From Ensifer adhaerens (GTDB lineage Bacteria > Pseudomonadota > Alphaproteobacteria > Rhizobiales > Rhizobiaceae), in contig NZ_CP118611.1 of NCBI RefSeq assembly GCF_028993555.1, forward strand, positions 2,255,501 to 2,319,500: a stretch of 64,000 nucleotides of DNA. The letters are read 5' to 3'. Positions 24,315 to 35,018 of the stretch are shown piece by piece (the first letter of the stretch is position 1; each line of letters begins with the position of its first letter). A program made the translations under genes and the position numbers. Below the pieces are notes generated by a model. It was not told where the DNA came from. It was given only the letters and a program-made list of their open reading frames with translations, and did no database searches.

Positions 24315-25256
24315 ATGTTACGCTACATTTTTCAGCGGCTGATGGGCATGATCGTCGTCATGGCGATCGTCGTCACGATCGTCTTCGTCATCGTCCGCGT
24401 GACGCCGGGGGATCCGGCCGCCGTGATGCTCGGTCCGGAGGCGACCCAGGAAGACATCGCGGAACTGCGCACGCGGCTCGGCCTCGACCAGTCGCTCGGC
24501 CTGCAATATGTCTACTATATCGGGCAGCTGCTGCAGGGCGATCTCGGCCAATCGATCTTCCTCAACCAGCCGGTCACTTCGGCACTGGCAGAGCGTGCCG
24601 AACCGACCTTCTTCCTGACGCTGTTTTCCATCCTGATTGCCTGTGCGATCGCGCTGCCTATCGGCATCTACGCCGCCTACCGGCGCGGATCCTTCGTCGA
24701 CCAGGCGGCAACCACGCTAGCGATGCTCGCCGCAAGCATTCCGAGCTTCTGGCTCGGCCTGATCCTGATCCAGGTGCTTGCTGTGCGGTTTGGCTGGTTC
24801 CCGGTCTCCGGCTATGGCGGCCCCGGCTCCTCCTTCTTGGAGCGCATGTACCATCTGACCCTGCCGGCGATCGCGCTCGGCGTCGTCTCCTCCGCGCTGA
24901 TCCTCCGGTTCACCCGCGCCTCGATGCTCGACGTGCTCGGCGACGATTTCATCCGCACCGCACGGGCCAAGGGCCTCGGCGAACGCAAGGTGGTGATGAA
25001 ACACGCGCTGAAGAACGCGTTGATCCCTATCCTGACGATCATTGGTCTCACCGCCGCTGTGCTCATCTCCGGCGCCGTCGTCACCGAGACGGTCTTTGGT
25101 CTTCCGGGCGTCGGCAACCTCGTCGTCTCGGCCGTGCTTCGCCGCGACTATCCGGTGATCCAGGGTGCGCTGCTCGTCATTGCAGCCCTCTACGTACTGA
25201 TCAATTTCGCGATCGACATGCTCTATCTCCTCGTTGATCCAAGGGTGCGCTACTGA
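24315..25256 (+). CDS. ABC importer permease, DppB type
   Basis: The protein has 313 aa with six membrane segments. The N-terminal MLRYIFQRLMGMIVVMAIV and the segment VTPGDPAAVMLGPEAT are typical of DppB/OppB. The EAA loop is DDFIRTARAKGLGERKVVMKH. It lies 120 bases after the binding-protein gene, overlaps the next permease by one base (TGATG), and forms the membrane pore with it. Confidence 0.94.
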   Translation: MLRYIFQRLMGMIVVMAIVVTIVFVIVRVTPGDPAAVMLGPEATQEDIAELRTRLGLDQSLGLQYVYYIGQLLQGDLGQSIFLNQPVTSALAERAEPTFFLTLFSILIACAIALPIGIYAAYRRGSFVDQAATTLAMLAASIPSFWLGLILIQVLAVRFGWFPVSGYGGPGSSFLERMYHLTLPAIALGVVSSALILRFTRASMLDVLGDDFIRTARAKGLGERKVVMKHALKNALIPILTIIGLTAAVLISGAVVTETVFGLPGVGNLVVSAVLRRDYPVIQGALLVIAALYVLINFAIDMLYLLVDPRVRY

Positions 25257-26125
25257 TGGCTATTTCCGTATCTGCCCCCGCCGAGAGCGAAGGCCGCAAG
25301 TTCATCCGCCGGCTCTTAAAGCGCAAGACCGTCGCCTTCGGCCTGATCGTGCTGACCGCCTTCGTGCTGCTCGCCGTCTTCGCACCGCTGATTGCGCCTT
25401 ACGCGCCCGGCAAGCTGTCGATCGTCAACCGGCTGCAGCCGCCGAGCCTGCAATGGTTCTTCGGCACCGACGAATTCGGCCGCGACGTCTTCTCGCGCAC
25501 CATCTATGCCGGCCGACTGTCGCTGCTTGTGGGCGCCGCCGTCGTCTCGCTCGCAACCGTGATCGGCGTCGTGCTCGGGCTTCTTGCCGGCTTCTTTCCG
25601 AAGCTCGACACGCCGATCGCCCGCGTCATCGACGCGATGATGGCTTTCCCCGACATCCTGCTTGCGATCGCGCTGGTCGCAGCCCTCGGCCCGTCGCTGA
25701 CAACCGTCATCATCGCGCTCAGCATCGTCTATGCGCCGAGGCTTGCCCGCGTGGTGCGCGCCTCAACGCTGGTCATCCGCGAGCTTCCTTACGTCGAGGC
25801 GGCCCGCGCGCTCGGCATCTCGACGCCGCACATCATGACCCGGCACGTGCTGCGCAACCTGCTGTCGCCGGTACTCGTGCAGGGCACCTTCCTCTTCGCG
25901 CATGCGATGCTCGCCGAAGCCGGGCTCTCCTTCCTCGGCGTCGGCGTCAGCCCGGAAATCCCCACCTGGGGCACGATGATCGCCTCGGGACGCCAGTACA
26001 TCGGCCAGGCCGACTGGGTGACGCTCTTCCCCGGCATCGCCATCGTTCTCTCGGTGCTGTCGCTGCAGATGGTCGGTGACGGCCTGCGGGACATGCTCGA
26101 CCCCCGCCTCAGAAAGGACCTGTAA
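25256..26125 (+). CDS. ABC importer permease, DppC type
   Basis: The protein has 289 aa. The N-terminal cytoplasmic OppC_N segment and first TM precede GTDEFGRDVFSRTIYAGRLSL, and the EAA loop is YVEAARALGISTPHIMTRH. It ends GDGLRDMLDPRLRKDL, as in DppC/OppC. It is coupled to DppB by a one-base overlap. The amidohydrolase start follows after 3 bases, so transport and catabolism share a message. Confidence 0.94.
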   Translation: MAISVSAPAESEGRKFIRRLLKRKTVAFGLIVLTAFVLLAVFAPLIAPYAPGKLSIVNRLQPPSLQWFFGTDEFGRDVFSRTIYAGRLSLLVGAAVVSLATVIGVVLGLLAGFFPKLDTPIARVIDAMMAFPDILLAIALVAALGPSLTTVIIALSIVYAPRLARVVRASTLVIRELPYVEAARALGISTPHIMTRHVLRNLLSPVLVQGTFLFAHAMLAEAGLSFLGVGVSPEIPTWGTMIASGRQYIGQADWVTLFPGIAIVLSVLSLQMVGDGLRDMLDPRLRKDL

Positions 26126-26128
26126 GTC

Positions 26129-27340
26129 ATGACGAACGCAACATTGAGCGCTGGTCCGGTGTTGATCCGGCAGGTGAAGCCCGTCGCCTTCGGCATGGCC
26201 GCACAGGCGGACACGATCGACATCCTCGTCGACGGTGACGGCCGCATCGCAGCCCTCGGCCCGAACCTCGAGGCATCCGGAGACGTGCGCCGCGTTGAGG
26301 GCAACGGCGCCTGGATCTCGCCCGGCTGGATCGACCTGCACGCCCATGTCTGGCATGGCGGCACCGACATTTCCGTGCGCCCGCAGCTTTGCGGCATGGA
26401 GCGCGGCGTCACCACCATCGTCGACGCGGGTTCGGCCGGCGAAGCCAATTTCCACGGCTTTCGCGAATACATCATCGAGCCGTCACGCGAGCGCATCAAG
26501 GCGTTCCTCAATCTCGGTTCGATCGGTCTTGTGGCCTGCAACCGCGTCAGCGAACTCTCCGACATCCGCTCGATCGACATCGACCGCATCATCGCCTGCT
26601 ACCAGGAGAACCGCGAGCACATCGTCGGCCTCAAAGTGCGCGCCAGCCATGTGATCACCGGCTCCTGGGGCGTCACACCGGTGAAGCTCGGCAAGAAGAT
26701 CGCCAAGATCCTGAAGATCCCGATGATGGTGCATGTCGGCGAACCGCCGGCACTCTATGACGAGGTCCTTGAAATCCTCGGCCCCGGCGACATCGTCACC
26801 CATTGTTTCAACGGCAAGGCCGGTTCGAGCATCATCGAGGACGAGGACCTGTTCGAGCTTGCCGAACGTTGCGCCAGCGAAGGCATCCGCCTCGACATCG
26901 GCCACGGCGGCGCCTCCTTCTCCTTCCGTGTCGCCGAAGTGGCGATCGCCCGCGGGCTCCTGCCGTTCTCGATCTCCACCGACGTGCACCTGCGCAGCAT
27001 GAACCAGTCGGTATGGGACCTCGGCACCACCATGTCGAAACTCCTAAGTGTCGGCATGCCCTTCGAAAAGGTGGTCGAGGCCGTGACCAAGGCGCCCGCC
27101 TCGGTGATCCGCCTGGACATGGACAACCTCTTGAGTGTCGGCGCCCGCGCCGAATTCACCCTCTTCGATCTCGTCGATAGCGAACTCCGGGTCTTCGATT
27201 CCCTCGGAGCCGAAGCCCATCTCAATCGCCTGTTCGAGCCGCGCTACGCGGTGATGGGGACCGAGGTGGTCGCAGCGAACCGCTATCAGCCGCAGCATGT
27301 CGAATGCCCAGACCACAGCCATGGCTTCGGCTACCGCTGA
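26129..27340 (+). CDS. Amidohydrolase/deacetylase family metallohydrolase (COG3964 type)
   Basis: The protein has 403 aa. The metal-site residues of the amidohydrolase superfamily are visible: H71-x-H73 (IDLHAHVWHGG), the likely carbamylated Lys169 (IVGLKVRASH), His202 (MVHVGEPP), His225 (VTHCFNGKAG) and Asp285 (FSISTDVHLRS). This subgroup (Atu3266/EF0837-like) hydrolyses acyl groups; the physiological substrate is unsettled. In other bacteria it is found beside SelA-like PLP proteins, as here (28918). It probably removes an acyl group from the compound imported by the adjacent ABC system. Confidence 0.9.
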   Translation: MTNATLSAGPVLIRQVKPVAFGMAAQADTIDILVDGDGRIAALGPNLEASGDVRRVEGNGAWISPGWIDLHAHVWHGGTDISVRPQLCGMERGVTTIVDAGSAGEANFHGFREYIIEPSRERIKAFLNLGSIGLVACNRVSELSDIRSIDIDRIIACYQENREHIVGLKVRASHVITGSWGVTPVKLGKKIAKILKIPMMVHVGEPPALYDEVLEILGPGDIVTHCFNGKAGSSIIEDEDLFELAERCASEGIRLDIGHGGASFSFRVAEVAIARGLLPFSISTDVHLRSMNQSVWDLGTTMSKLLSVGMPFEKVVEAVTKAPASVIRLDMDNLLSVGARAEFTLFDLVDSELRVFDSLGAEAHLNRLFEPRYAVMGTEVVAANRYQPQHVECPDHSHGFGYR

Positions 27341-27362
27341 TTCAGGGCGACAGAATACAGAA

Positions 27363-27878
27363 ATGACAGGATATCGCGTGAACAGTCTGGATCAGAAGAA
27401 GAACACCTCTGCTGCCGTCTCCCCCTATGAACGACTGCAGGCCCTCGGCATCGATCTGCCGCCGGCTCCGCCGCCGATCGCCAACTTCGTCACGCATGTG
27501 CAGGAGGGCAACATTCTCTACCTCTCCGGACAGGGCCCGCGTGAAGTCGACGGCCATCTGCATGCCGGCAAGGTCGGCGCCGATGTCGATATCGAAAGCG
27601 CCTATGAGCATGCGCGACTGACGGGGATCAACCTGCTTGCGGTCATGCAGGATGCGCTGGGCGATCTCGGCCGCGTCAAGCGCATCGTCAAGCTGCTCGG
27701 CATGGTCAACGCCGTGCCGGAATTCGAGGAGCATCCGCGCGTCATCAACGGCTGCTCGGATCTGATGGTCGATGTTTTCGGCGAAGCCGGTCAGCATGCC
27801 CGCTCAGCGGTGGGTTTCGGGTCACTGCCCGGAAACATCACCGTCGAGATCGAGGCAATCGTCGCTCTCTACGAGTGA
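27363..27878 (+). CDS. RidA (YjgF/YER057c/UK114) family protein
   Basis: The Met at 27363 gives 171 aa. The GTG at 27378, with AGGA 6 bases before it, is also plausible; the frame is open further up but overlaps the amidohydrolase. The C-terminal half has the family pattern HARSAVGFGSLPGNITVEIEAIVAL, in which the Arg of ARSAVG is the ligand-binding residue. The N-terminal extension of ~45 residues marks a longer subgroup. RidA proteins hydrolyse reactive enamine/imine products of PLP enzymes, which fits the SelA-like PLP gene in the same cluster. Confidence 0.9.
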   Translation: MTGYRVNSLDQKKNTSAAVSPYERLQALGIDLPPAPPPIANFVTHVQEGNILYLSGQGPREVDGHLHAGKVGADVDIESAYEHARLTGINLLAVMQDALGDLGRVKRIVKLLGMVNAVPEFEEHPRVINGCSDLMVDVFGEAGQHARSAVGFGSLPGNITVEIEAIVALYE

Positions 27879-27893
27879 CGCCAGGAGGTCGTG

Positions 27894-28712
27894 TCAATGG
27901 CTGCGCCAGCCCATCATCTTCTCGATCCGCTCGGCGGAAACCCTGACGTGATCGGCGTAGAACGCCCGGTCGTCGAGGATTTTCTGCTCCGGCAGCACGA
28001 TGGAGATCGTGGCGGCGCAATTACCCTTGTCGTCGAGAATGGGCGCGGCGACACAGGCGACCGCGTAGTCGGATTCGCCGGCCTGGATCGACAGCCTTGC
28101 TGCAAGCGCGCTCTCGGCCTGGTCGGAAAGGGCCGCCGGATCGATATCGGCGCGGCCGGTCGGCGAGGTGCGGGCGCAGCGGCGGAAAAGCTCGAGCCTT
28201 TCGTCGGCCGGCAGATGGCCGACCAGCAGGCGGCCCGAGGCCGTCCAGTTGAGCGGCACGCGGGTACCGACGCGCGATGTCACCTGGAAATGGCCGGGAC
28301 CATCGGCCATGGCGAGCACCTGCATGTAGTCGCCGTCGCGGCCGCAGAGCTGGATCGTCTCGGCGACTTCGCGCCCGAGGTCGTGCATCTCGCGGGTGGC
28401 AACGCCGAGGAAGTCGAGCGAGCGGGCATAGGCCAGACCATAGTGATACAGCCGATCACCAAGCCAGACGAGACCGTCGGCATCACGGCTGAGCAGGTTC
28501 TTCTCGACCATGTCGTCAACGATGACATAGGCCGTCGACAGCGGTGCGCCGACCGCCTTGGCAATCGCGTAGACGCCGCTCGGAGAACCCGTCTCGTAAA
28601 GGAAATCGAGCACCTGCAGCGCCCGGTCCATACCGCTCACGCGCGAACGGCGCGGCTTGCCGGTCGCTTCGATGTCGTCATTCGGCTCGACGCCGGTCGT
28701 CGTCTTGTCCAC
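27894..28712 (-). CDS. IclR-family transcriptional regulator
   Basis: The protein has 272 aa. The N-terminal winged helix (ALQVLDFLYETGSPSGVYAIAKAVGAPLS) is followed by an IclR effector domain from ~95 (VATREMHDLGREVAETIQLCGRDGDYMQVLAM). It is divergent from the SelA-like gene and convergent with ridA, in the middle of the catabolic cluster. The palindrome TATTCC-N8-GGAATA between it and the SelA-like gene is a likely operator. It probably senses the imported compound or an intermediate. Confidence 0.93.
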   Translation of the reverse strand: MDKTTTGVEPNDDIEATGKPRRSRVSGMDRALQVLDFLYETGSPSGVYAIAKAVGAPLSTAYVIVDDMVEKNLLSRDADGLVWLGDRLYHYGLAYARSLDFLGVATREMHDLGREVAETIQLCGRDGDYMQVLAMADGPGHFQVTSRVGTRVPLNWTASGRLLVGHLPADERLELFRRCARTSPTGRADIDPAALSDQAESALAARLSIQAGESDYAVACVAAPILDDKGNCAATISIVLPEQKILDDRAFYADHVRVSAERIEKMMGWRSH

Positions 28713-28840
28713 TCGTCAACTCCTGCGCGGCTCGAATTGCGCACTGCCGGGAAAGTGTCGGGTCCCGCTGCTGCCGCGCCCTCGATGGCGGCTGCGACAG
28801 ATGGCGGAAGGCCTCACGCATACTTCATTACTATGGTAGA

Positions 28841-28860
28841 TATTCCGCGAAAACGGAATA
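28841..28860. promoter_or_regulatory. Candidate IclR operator
   Basis: A perfect inverted repeat TATTCC-N8-GGAATA lies between the divergent iclR (start 28712) and SelA-like (start 28918) genes. The inner bases CG...CG extend the symmetry by one pair. Confidence 0.6.
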
Positions 28861-28917
28861 GTCTATCCGTTTCGACTGCCAGAAAATCGCCTGCCAGACA
28901 ATCACATGGAGACCACT

Positions 28918-30117
28918 ATGCCTGACCGTGACATTCGCGAAGCTCTCGGACTTCGTCCCGTTATCAACGTCTCCGGCACGATGACGGGCCTCGGCGCATC
29001 GATCGTGGTCCCGGAAGCAATTGCCGCCATGACTGGCATACTGCCGCAATTCGTCGAGATCAACGACCTGCAGCGCAAGGTGAGCCCGGTGATTGCGCGG
29101 CTGACCGGTGCGGAGGCCGGTTTCGTCACGGCCTCCTGCTCCGCCGGCATCAGCCTTGCCGTCGCCGGTTGCATGACCGGCAGCGACCTTGCCGCCATTG
29201 AGCGGCTTCCAGACACGAGCGGCCTTAAGAATGAGGTCATTCTGCAGATGGGCCATGTGATCAGCTACGGCGCACCGGTCGACCAGGCGATCCGCATCGC
29301 CGGCGCAAAGCCGGTGCTGATCGGTCAGGCGACGTCGGCCTACCGCTATCATCTGGAAGGCGCGATCAACGAGCGTACCGCCTGCGCCGTCTACGTCGTC
29401 TCGCATCATGTTGTGCAATACGGGCTTCTCGACCTCAAGGAATTCGCCGAGGTCTGCCATTCTAAGGGCGTGCCTGTCATCGTCGATGCCGCGTCCGAAT
29501 ATGACCTGCGCATCTTCCTCGAACACGGCGCTGACATCGTGCTCTATTCCGGCCACAAGTTCCTGGGTGGCCCGACCTCGGGCATCGTCGCCGGAAAGAA
29601 GGCGATGGTCCGGAACACCTTCCTGCAGAACCTCGGCATCGGCCGCGGCATGAAGGTCGGCAAGGAAAGCATGCTCGGGGTTATGGCGGCCCTCGAAGCC
29701 TGGGAGAAGCGCGACCACGCCGGCATCCGTGAGCGCGAAACCAGCTACCTGAACCTCTGGCACGAAACGCTTGATGGTCGCCCCGGCATCCGGCCGGTGA
29801 TCGAGGCCGATCCGACCAACAACCCGCTCGACCGCCTGCGCATCAACATCGACCCTCAGGAAGCCCATATCACCGCCTGGGATCTCGCCGACGCACTCGC
29901 TCGTGGCACGCCGCCGATCATCGTTCGCGACCACGAAGCCGAGCACAATTACTTCTACCTCGACCCCTGCAACCTGCATCCGGGCCAGGAGAAGGTGGTC
30001 GCACGCCGCCTTGCCGAGGAGCTCGACAAGGCGCGCGCCTCGAACGAGATCATCGCGACGTCGCTCAGCGAACGCAACGCCCGGCGCTTCGCCGGCCTGC
30101 TGCGCTGGCCGGATTGA
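28918..30117 (+). CDS. SelA-like PLP-dependent enzyme (aminotransferase class V-fold, COG1921)
   Basis: The Met at 28918 follows TGGAGA and gives 399 aa; a Met 4 codons upstream lacks a ribosome site. The fold-type-I PLP Lys is K214 in [16 protein letters not shown], with Asp190 ([13 protein letters not shown]) for the pyridine nitrogen. It resembles SelA-like proteins such as D-glucosaminate-6-phosphate ammonia-lyase rather than true selenocysteine synthase, since no selenocysteine genes are present. With the amidohydrolase and RidA it could carry out beta-elimination or deamination of a D-configured amino compound. The substrate is unknown. Confidence 0.87.
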   Translation: MPDRDIREALGLRPVINVSGTMTGLGASIVVPEAIAAMTGILPQFVEINDLQRKVSPVIARLTGAEAGFVTASCSAGISLAVAGCMTGSDLAAIERLPDTSGLKNEVILQMGHVISYGAPVDQAIRIAGAKPVLIGQATSAYRYHLEGAINERTACAVYVVSHHVVQYGLLDLKEFAEVCHSKGVPVIVDAASEYDLRIFLEHGADIVLYSGHKFLGGPTSGIVAGKKAMVRNTFLQNLGIGRGMKVGKESMLGVMAALEAWEKRDHAGIRERETSYLNLWHETLDGRPGIRPVIEADPTNNPLDRLRINIDPQEAHITAWDLADALARGTPPIIVRDHEAEHNYFYLDPCNLHPGQEKVVARRLAEELDKARASNEIIATSLSERNARRFAGLLRWPD

Positions 30118-30165
30118 TCGAGTAGCGGAAGCGACATGACGATACCAACAGGCGGAGGAGCCGAC

Positions 30166-32001
<1,836 letters not shown>

Positions 32002-32026
32002 CCAGGTTGCACCTATTGGACCGCAT

Positions 32027-32049
32027 CCGGCACGCTGAAGACGTGCCGG
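32027..32049. terminator. Hairpin between convergent dppDF and acdR
   Basis: CCGGCACG and its complement CGTGCCGG enclose a 7-base loop, in the short gap between the convergent importer ATPase (32001) and Lrp (32095) genes. There is no clear U-run. Confidence 0.5.
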
Positions 32050-32094
32050 GTCTCGCGCGCCCTTCCGTGCGAAAGGTAAACTTTTCGACGGCCG

Positions 32095-32571
32095 TCAGAA
32101 CGGTAGCCGGGCGTTCTCCTTGACTTCTTTCATCACAAAGAAGGTGCGCGTCTGGCGCACACCCGGTAGCGCGATCAGCTTCTGGCCATGCAGCTTGTTG
32201 AAGTCCGCCATGTCCCGGACCCGGATCTTCAGGAGATAGTCGAAGTCGCCGGCAACAAGATTGCAGTCGAGCACCTCCTTCATCTCCAGCACCGCGCCCT
32301 CAAAGGCCGCGAAGCTCTCAGGCGTCGAGCGGTCGAGCACCACGCCGACCATCACCAGCGCTCCGAGGCCAACGGCCGACGGCGCGATCTCGGCCCTCAC
32401 ACCGGTGATGTAGCCCTCTTCGAACAGCCTCTGCGTTCGCCGATGACAGGTGGCCGGACTGACATTGACCCGCTCGGCGAGGTCTGCGTTCGTCAGCCGT
32501 CCCTCGGATTGCAGGGCACGCAGGATCTTGAGATCGATCCGGTCAAAATCTTCCTCGGAAGAATCTTTCAT
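32095..32571 (-). CDS. acdR: Lrp/AsnC-family regulator of ACC deaminase
   Basis: The protein has 158 aa. The helix-turn-helix is LKILRALQSEGRLTNADLAERVNVS followed by CHRRTQRLFEEGYI, and the RAM domain is in the C-terminal half. It is divergent from acdS, 143 bases away, the standard acdR-acdS arrangement in rhizobia and pseudomonads, where AcdR activates acdS when ACC is present. It acts as an oligomer on the shared promoter. An ATTCG-N6-CGAAT palindrome lies between the genes. Confidence 0.92.
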   Translation of the reverse strand: MKDSSEEDFDRIDLKILRALQSEGRLTNADLAERVNVSPATCHRRTQRLFEEGYITGVRAEIAPSAVGLGALVMVGVVLDRSTPESFAAFEGAVLEMKEVLDCNLVAGDFDYLLKIRVRDMADFNKLHGQKLIALPGVRQTRTFFVMKEVKENARLPF

Positions 32572-32617
32572 TTTCTATCCAGCAAATTGAAGAAAGACGA
32601 AATCACATGGGAATGCT

Positions 32618-32633
32618 ATTCGATCTGGCGAAT
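32618..32633. promoter_or_regulatory. Candidate AcdR operator
   Basis: The inverted repeat ATTCG-N6-CGAAT lies in the AT-rich centre of the acdR-acdS divergent region, about 80 bases before acdS and 47 before acdR. Its size fits an Lrp dimer. Confidence 0.45.
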
Positions 32634-32714
32634 TTTTGACAGCAACTTAGAGAGCACCTTACACGCGACTTCGCCTATCCTTCGCCTACAATTTTCACAT
32701 GGAGGCCTGGATCG

Positions 32715-33734
32715 ATGTCACTGCTTGAGAAGTTTGAACGCTACCCGCTCACCTTCGGCCCGACGCCGATCGAGCATCTGCCGCGGCTGACGGCGGCGCT
32801 CGGCGGCAAGGTCGAGATTTATGCCAAGCGCGATGACTGCAATTCCGGCCTCGCCATGGGCGGCAACAAGCTCCGGAAACTCGAATACATCGTGCCGGAC
32901 GCAATCGCATCGGGTGCCGATACGCTGGTGTCGATCGGCGGCGTGCAGTCGAACCACACGCGCATGGTCGCCGCGACCGCTGCGAAGATCGGCATGAAAT
33001 GCGTGGTCATTCAGGAAAAATGGGTGCCGCACTACGATGCGGTCTACGACCGCGTCGGCAACATCCTGATGACACGGCTGATGGGGGCGGACAGCCGGCT
33101 GGTCGATGACGGCTTCGATATCGGCATCCGAAAGAGCTGGGAGGATGCGATCCAGTCCGTGAAAGACGCCGGCGGCAAGCCCTATCCGATCCCGGCCGGC
33201 GCCTCGGTGCACAAATACGGCGCGCTCGGTTACGTCGGTTTTGCCGAAGAGGTGGCGGCACAGGAAAAGGAACTCGGCTTCACCTTCGACTATATCGTCG
33301 TCTGCGTCGTCACCGGCTCGACTCAGGGCGGCATGATCGTCGGTTTTGCTGCGCAGGACCGCGCCGATCGGGTGATCGGCATCGATGCGTCCGGCACGCT
33401 CCAGCAGACCCGTGCTCAAGTCCGCAACATCGTCGATGCCACCGCCGAACTGGTCCGTCTCGGCAGGCCAATCCGCGAAGACGAAATCGTGATCAATCCC
33501 GATTACGCCTACCCGGCCTATGGCGTACCATCGGAAGAGACCAACGAGGCGATCCGGCTTGCGGCTCGCACCGAGGCGATGATCACCGACCCGGTCTATG
33601 AGGGCAAATCCATGCAAGGCCTGATCGACCTTACACGCAAGGGCTTTTTCCCGGAGGGATCCCGCGTTCTCTACGCCCATCTCGGCGGCGCGCCGGCGCT
33701 CAACGGCTACAGCTACTACTACAAGGACGGCTGA
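32715..33734 (+). CDS. acdS: 1-aminocyclopropane-1-carboxylate (ACC) deaminase
   Basis: The protein has 339 aa, the usual length. The PLP Lys is K52 in [11 protein letters not shown], Ser79 lies in GVQSNHT, and the nucleophilic Tyr295 is in [10 protein letters not shown]. Glu296 and Leu323 ([12 protein letters not shown]) match the two residues (Glu295 and Leu322 in the Pseudomonas enzyme) that separate ACC deaminases from D-cysteine desulfhydrases. It opens the cyclopropane ring of ACC to give 2-oxobutanoate and ammonia in the cytoplasm, lowering plant ethylene during root association. It is controlled by the divergent AcdR. Confidence 0.96.
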   Translation: MSLLEKFERYPLTFGPTPIEHLPRLTAALGGKVEIYAKRDDCNSGLAMGGNKLRKLEYIVPDAIASGADTLVSIGGVQSNHTRMVAATAAKIGMKCVVIQEKWVPHYDAVYDRVGNILMTRLMGADSRLVDDGFDIGIRKSWEDAIQSVKDAGGKPYPIPAGASVHKYGALGYVGFAEEVAAQEKELGFTFDYIVVCVVTGSTQGGMIVGFAAQDRADRVIGIDASGTLQQTRAQVRNIVDATAELVRLGRPIREDEIVINPDYAYPAYGVPSEETNEAIRLAARTEAMITDPVYEGKSMQGLIDLTRKGFFPEGSRVLYAHLGGAPALNGYSYYYKDG

Positions 33735-33784
33735 AGCGCCGGCCGTAACCTGTAACCTTTCGTCCTCTTCATCGGAACCCGGCG

Positions 33785-33955
33785 ATGACCGACACAGACC
33801 ACCTGAAGACGATTGAAAAGCGCCTGCTCTGGTCCTCCCACTGGATGATCCATCATGCCAACCGTGTCCGGCCGAAGATCGACGGCATCAAGACCGGCGG
33901 GCACTTCGGCCGGAACAATCGGCGATCTCTATCGGCATTTCCGGCTCGACCGTAG
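33785..33955 (+). pseudogene. N-terminal remnant of a transketolase/pyruvate dehydrogenase E1-like gene
   Basis: A 56-codon frame begins MTDTDHLKTIEKRLLWSSHW and continues IHHANRVRPKIDGIKTGGH. This reads like the first ~40 residues of the large (~790 aa) thiamine-diphosphate transketolase/PDH-E1-like proteins of rhizobia, where the GGH is followed by a TPP-binding region. Here the sequence leaves that pattern after GGH and stops at 33953. The remainder of the gene is absent. The bases up to 34190 hold no other gene that I can see. It is probably the scar of a deletion beside acdS. Confidence 0.55.
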
Positions 33956-34190
33956 CGCCCTCGCAGCGTCGGTCATATCGCTGACGGCGGGGCGCAAGAC
34001 GACCGCCGAGCAAGAAGCGCTGCTCTTTCCGTAGCAACACGCCACCGCCAACACCAATGAGGACGAGTCTCCCGCTGCCGGCTTGGCAGCAGGCGGACAT
34101 CTGCGTCGTCCACCAAGGAGAAGCGTCACCCGCAGGAGAAGACGCCACATCCGGGGAAAACCACACCCACAAGGATAAGGACCTATCGAA

Positions 34191-34946
34191 ATGCGAAATC
34201 TGACAATTCTGGCCGCCACACTCTTGGGCTTGCTGGCGGCCCCGCTCGGGCACGCCATGGCCGAGCCCATCAAGAACGTCGTCATCGTGCATGGCGCACT
34301 CGCCGACGGCTCCGGCTGGCGCAAGGTCTTCGATCTTCTGAGCGCCAAGGGTTTCCACGTCACGGTCGTGCAGCCACCGATGACCGCGCTTAAAGACGAC
34401 GTCGCGGCGACCAAGCGCGTCCTCGATCTGCAGGACGGCCGGTCGGTTCTGGTCGGCCACAGCTATGGCGGCATGATCGTTACCGAGGCGGGTAACGCCG
34501 AAAATGTCGCGGGCCTCGTCTATGTCGCAGCCTTCCAGCCGGACGCGGGCGAGACCCTGCTCGACCTTGCGGCCCGGACGCCGGCGGCGACCAAGAGCAT
34601 CGCGGCGACGGAAGACGGCTATCTCTATCTCGATCCAAAGGCCTTCGAGGAGGATTTTGCCGCTGATATCCCTGCAGACGAGGCGCGTTTCATGGCACAT
34701 TCCCAAGTCTTCCCGGCGAAAGCCGCCTTTGAAACCAGGATCACGACACCGGCCTGGAAGAACAAGAAGAGCTGGGCACTGATCGCCACCGACGACCGCG
34801 CTATCCATCCGGACCTGATGCGGGAGATGGCGAAGCGCGCCGGCAGCGAGCCGGTCGAGGTCAAGGCCAGCCATGCGGTCTTCATGTCGCAACCGGCGGC
34901 CGTCGCCGCGCTGATCGAGAAGGCGGCAGCAACGCTTTCCGACTGA
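34191..34946 (+). CDS. Exported alpha/beta-fold hydrolase
   Basis: The protein has 251 aa. The signal peptide is RNLTILAATLLGLLAAPLGHAMA (1-24). The oxyanion region is VIVHGALADGSGW; the nucleophile elbow is GHSYGG with Ser91; an acid is Asp201/202 (ALIATDDRAI); and His228 (VKASHAVFM) completes the triad. The substrate is unknown; related proteins are esterases annotated in the RsbQ/hydroxynitrile-lyase-like group. AAGGATAAGGA precedes ATG. It stands alone and ends against the siderophore block with a hairpin between. Confidence 0.9.
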   Translation: MRNLTILAATLLGLLAAPLGHAMAEPIKNVVIVHGALADGSGWRKVFDLLSAKGFHVTVVQPPMTALKDDVAATKRVLDLQDGRSVLVGHSYGGMIVTEAGNAENVAGLVYVAAFQPDAGETLLDLAARTPAATKSIAATEDGYLYLDPKAFEEDFAADIPADEARFMAHSQVFPAKAAFETRITTPAWKNKKSWALIATDDRAIHPDLMREMAKRAGSEPVEVKASHAVFMSQPAAVAALIEKAAATLSD

Positions 34947-34966
34947 CGCACGATGATCCCCTCGCC

Positions 34967-34998
34967 TCCGAGGCGGATCGCAAGGTCCGCCGCGGAGT
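34967..34998. terminator. Hairpin between hydrolase gene and asbF
   Basis: 12-base arms CTCCGAGGCGGA and TCCGCCGCGGAG pair with one mismatch around an 8-base loop, in the gap between the two convergent genes. TCTATTTT follows on the plus strand, so it can end the hydrolase message and, less well, the asb operon. Confidence 0.6.
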
Positions 34999-35018
34999 CT
35001 ATTTTCCGTCGATCCTGA

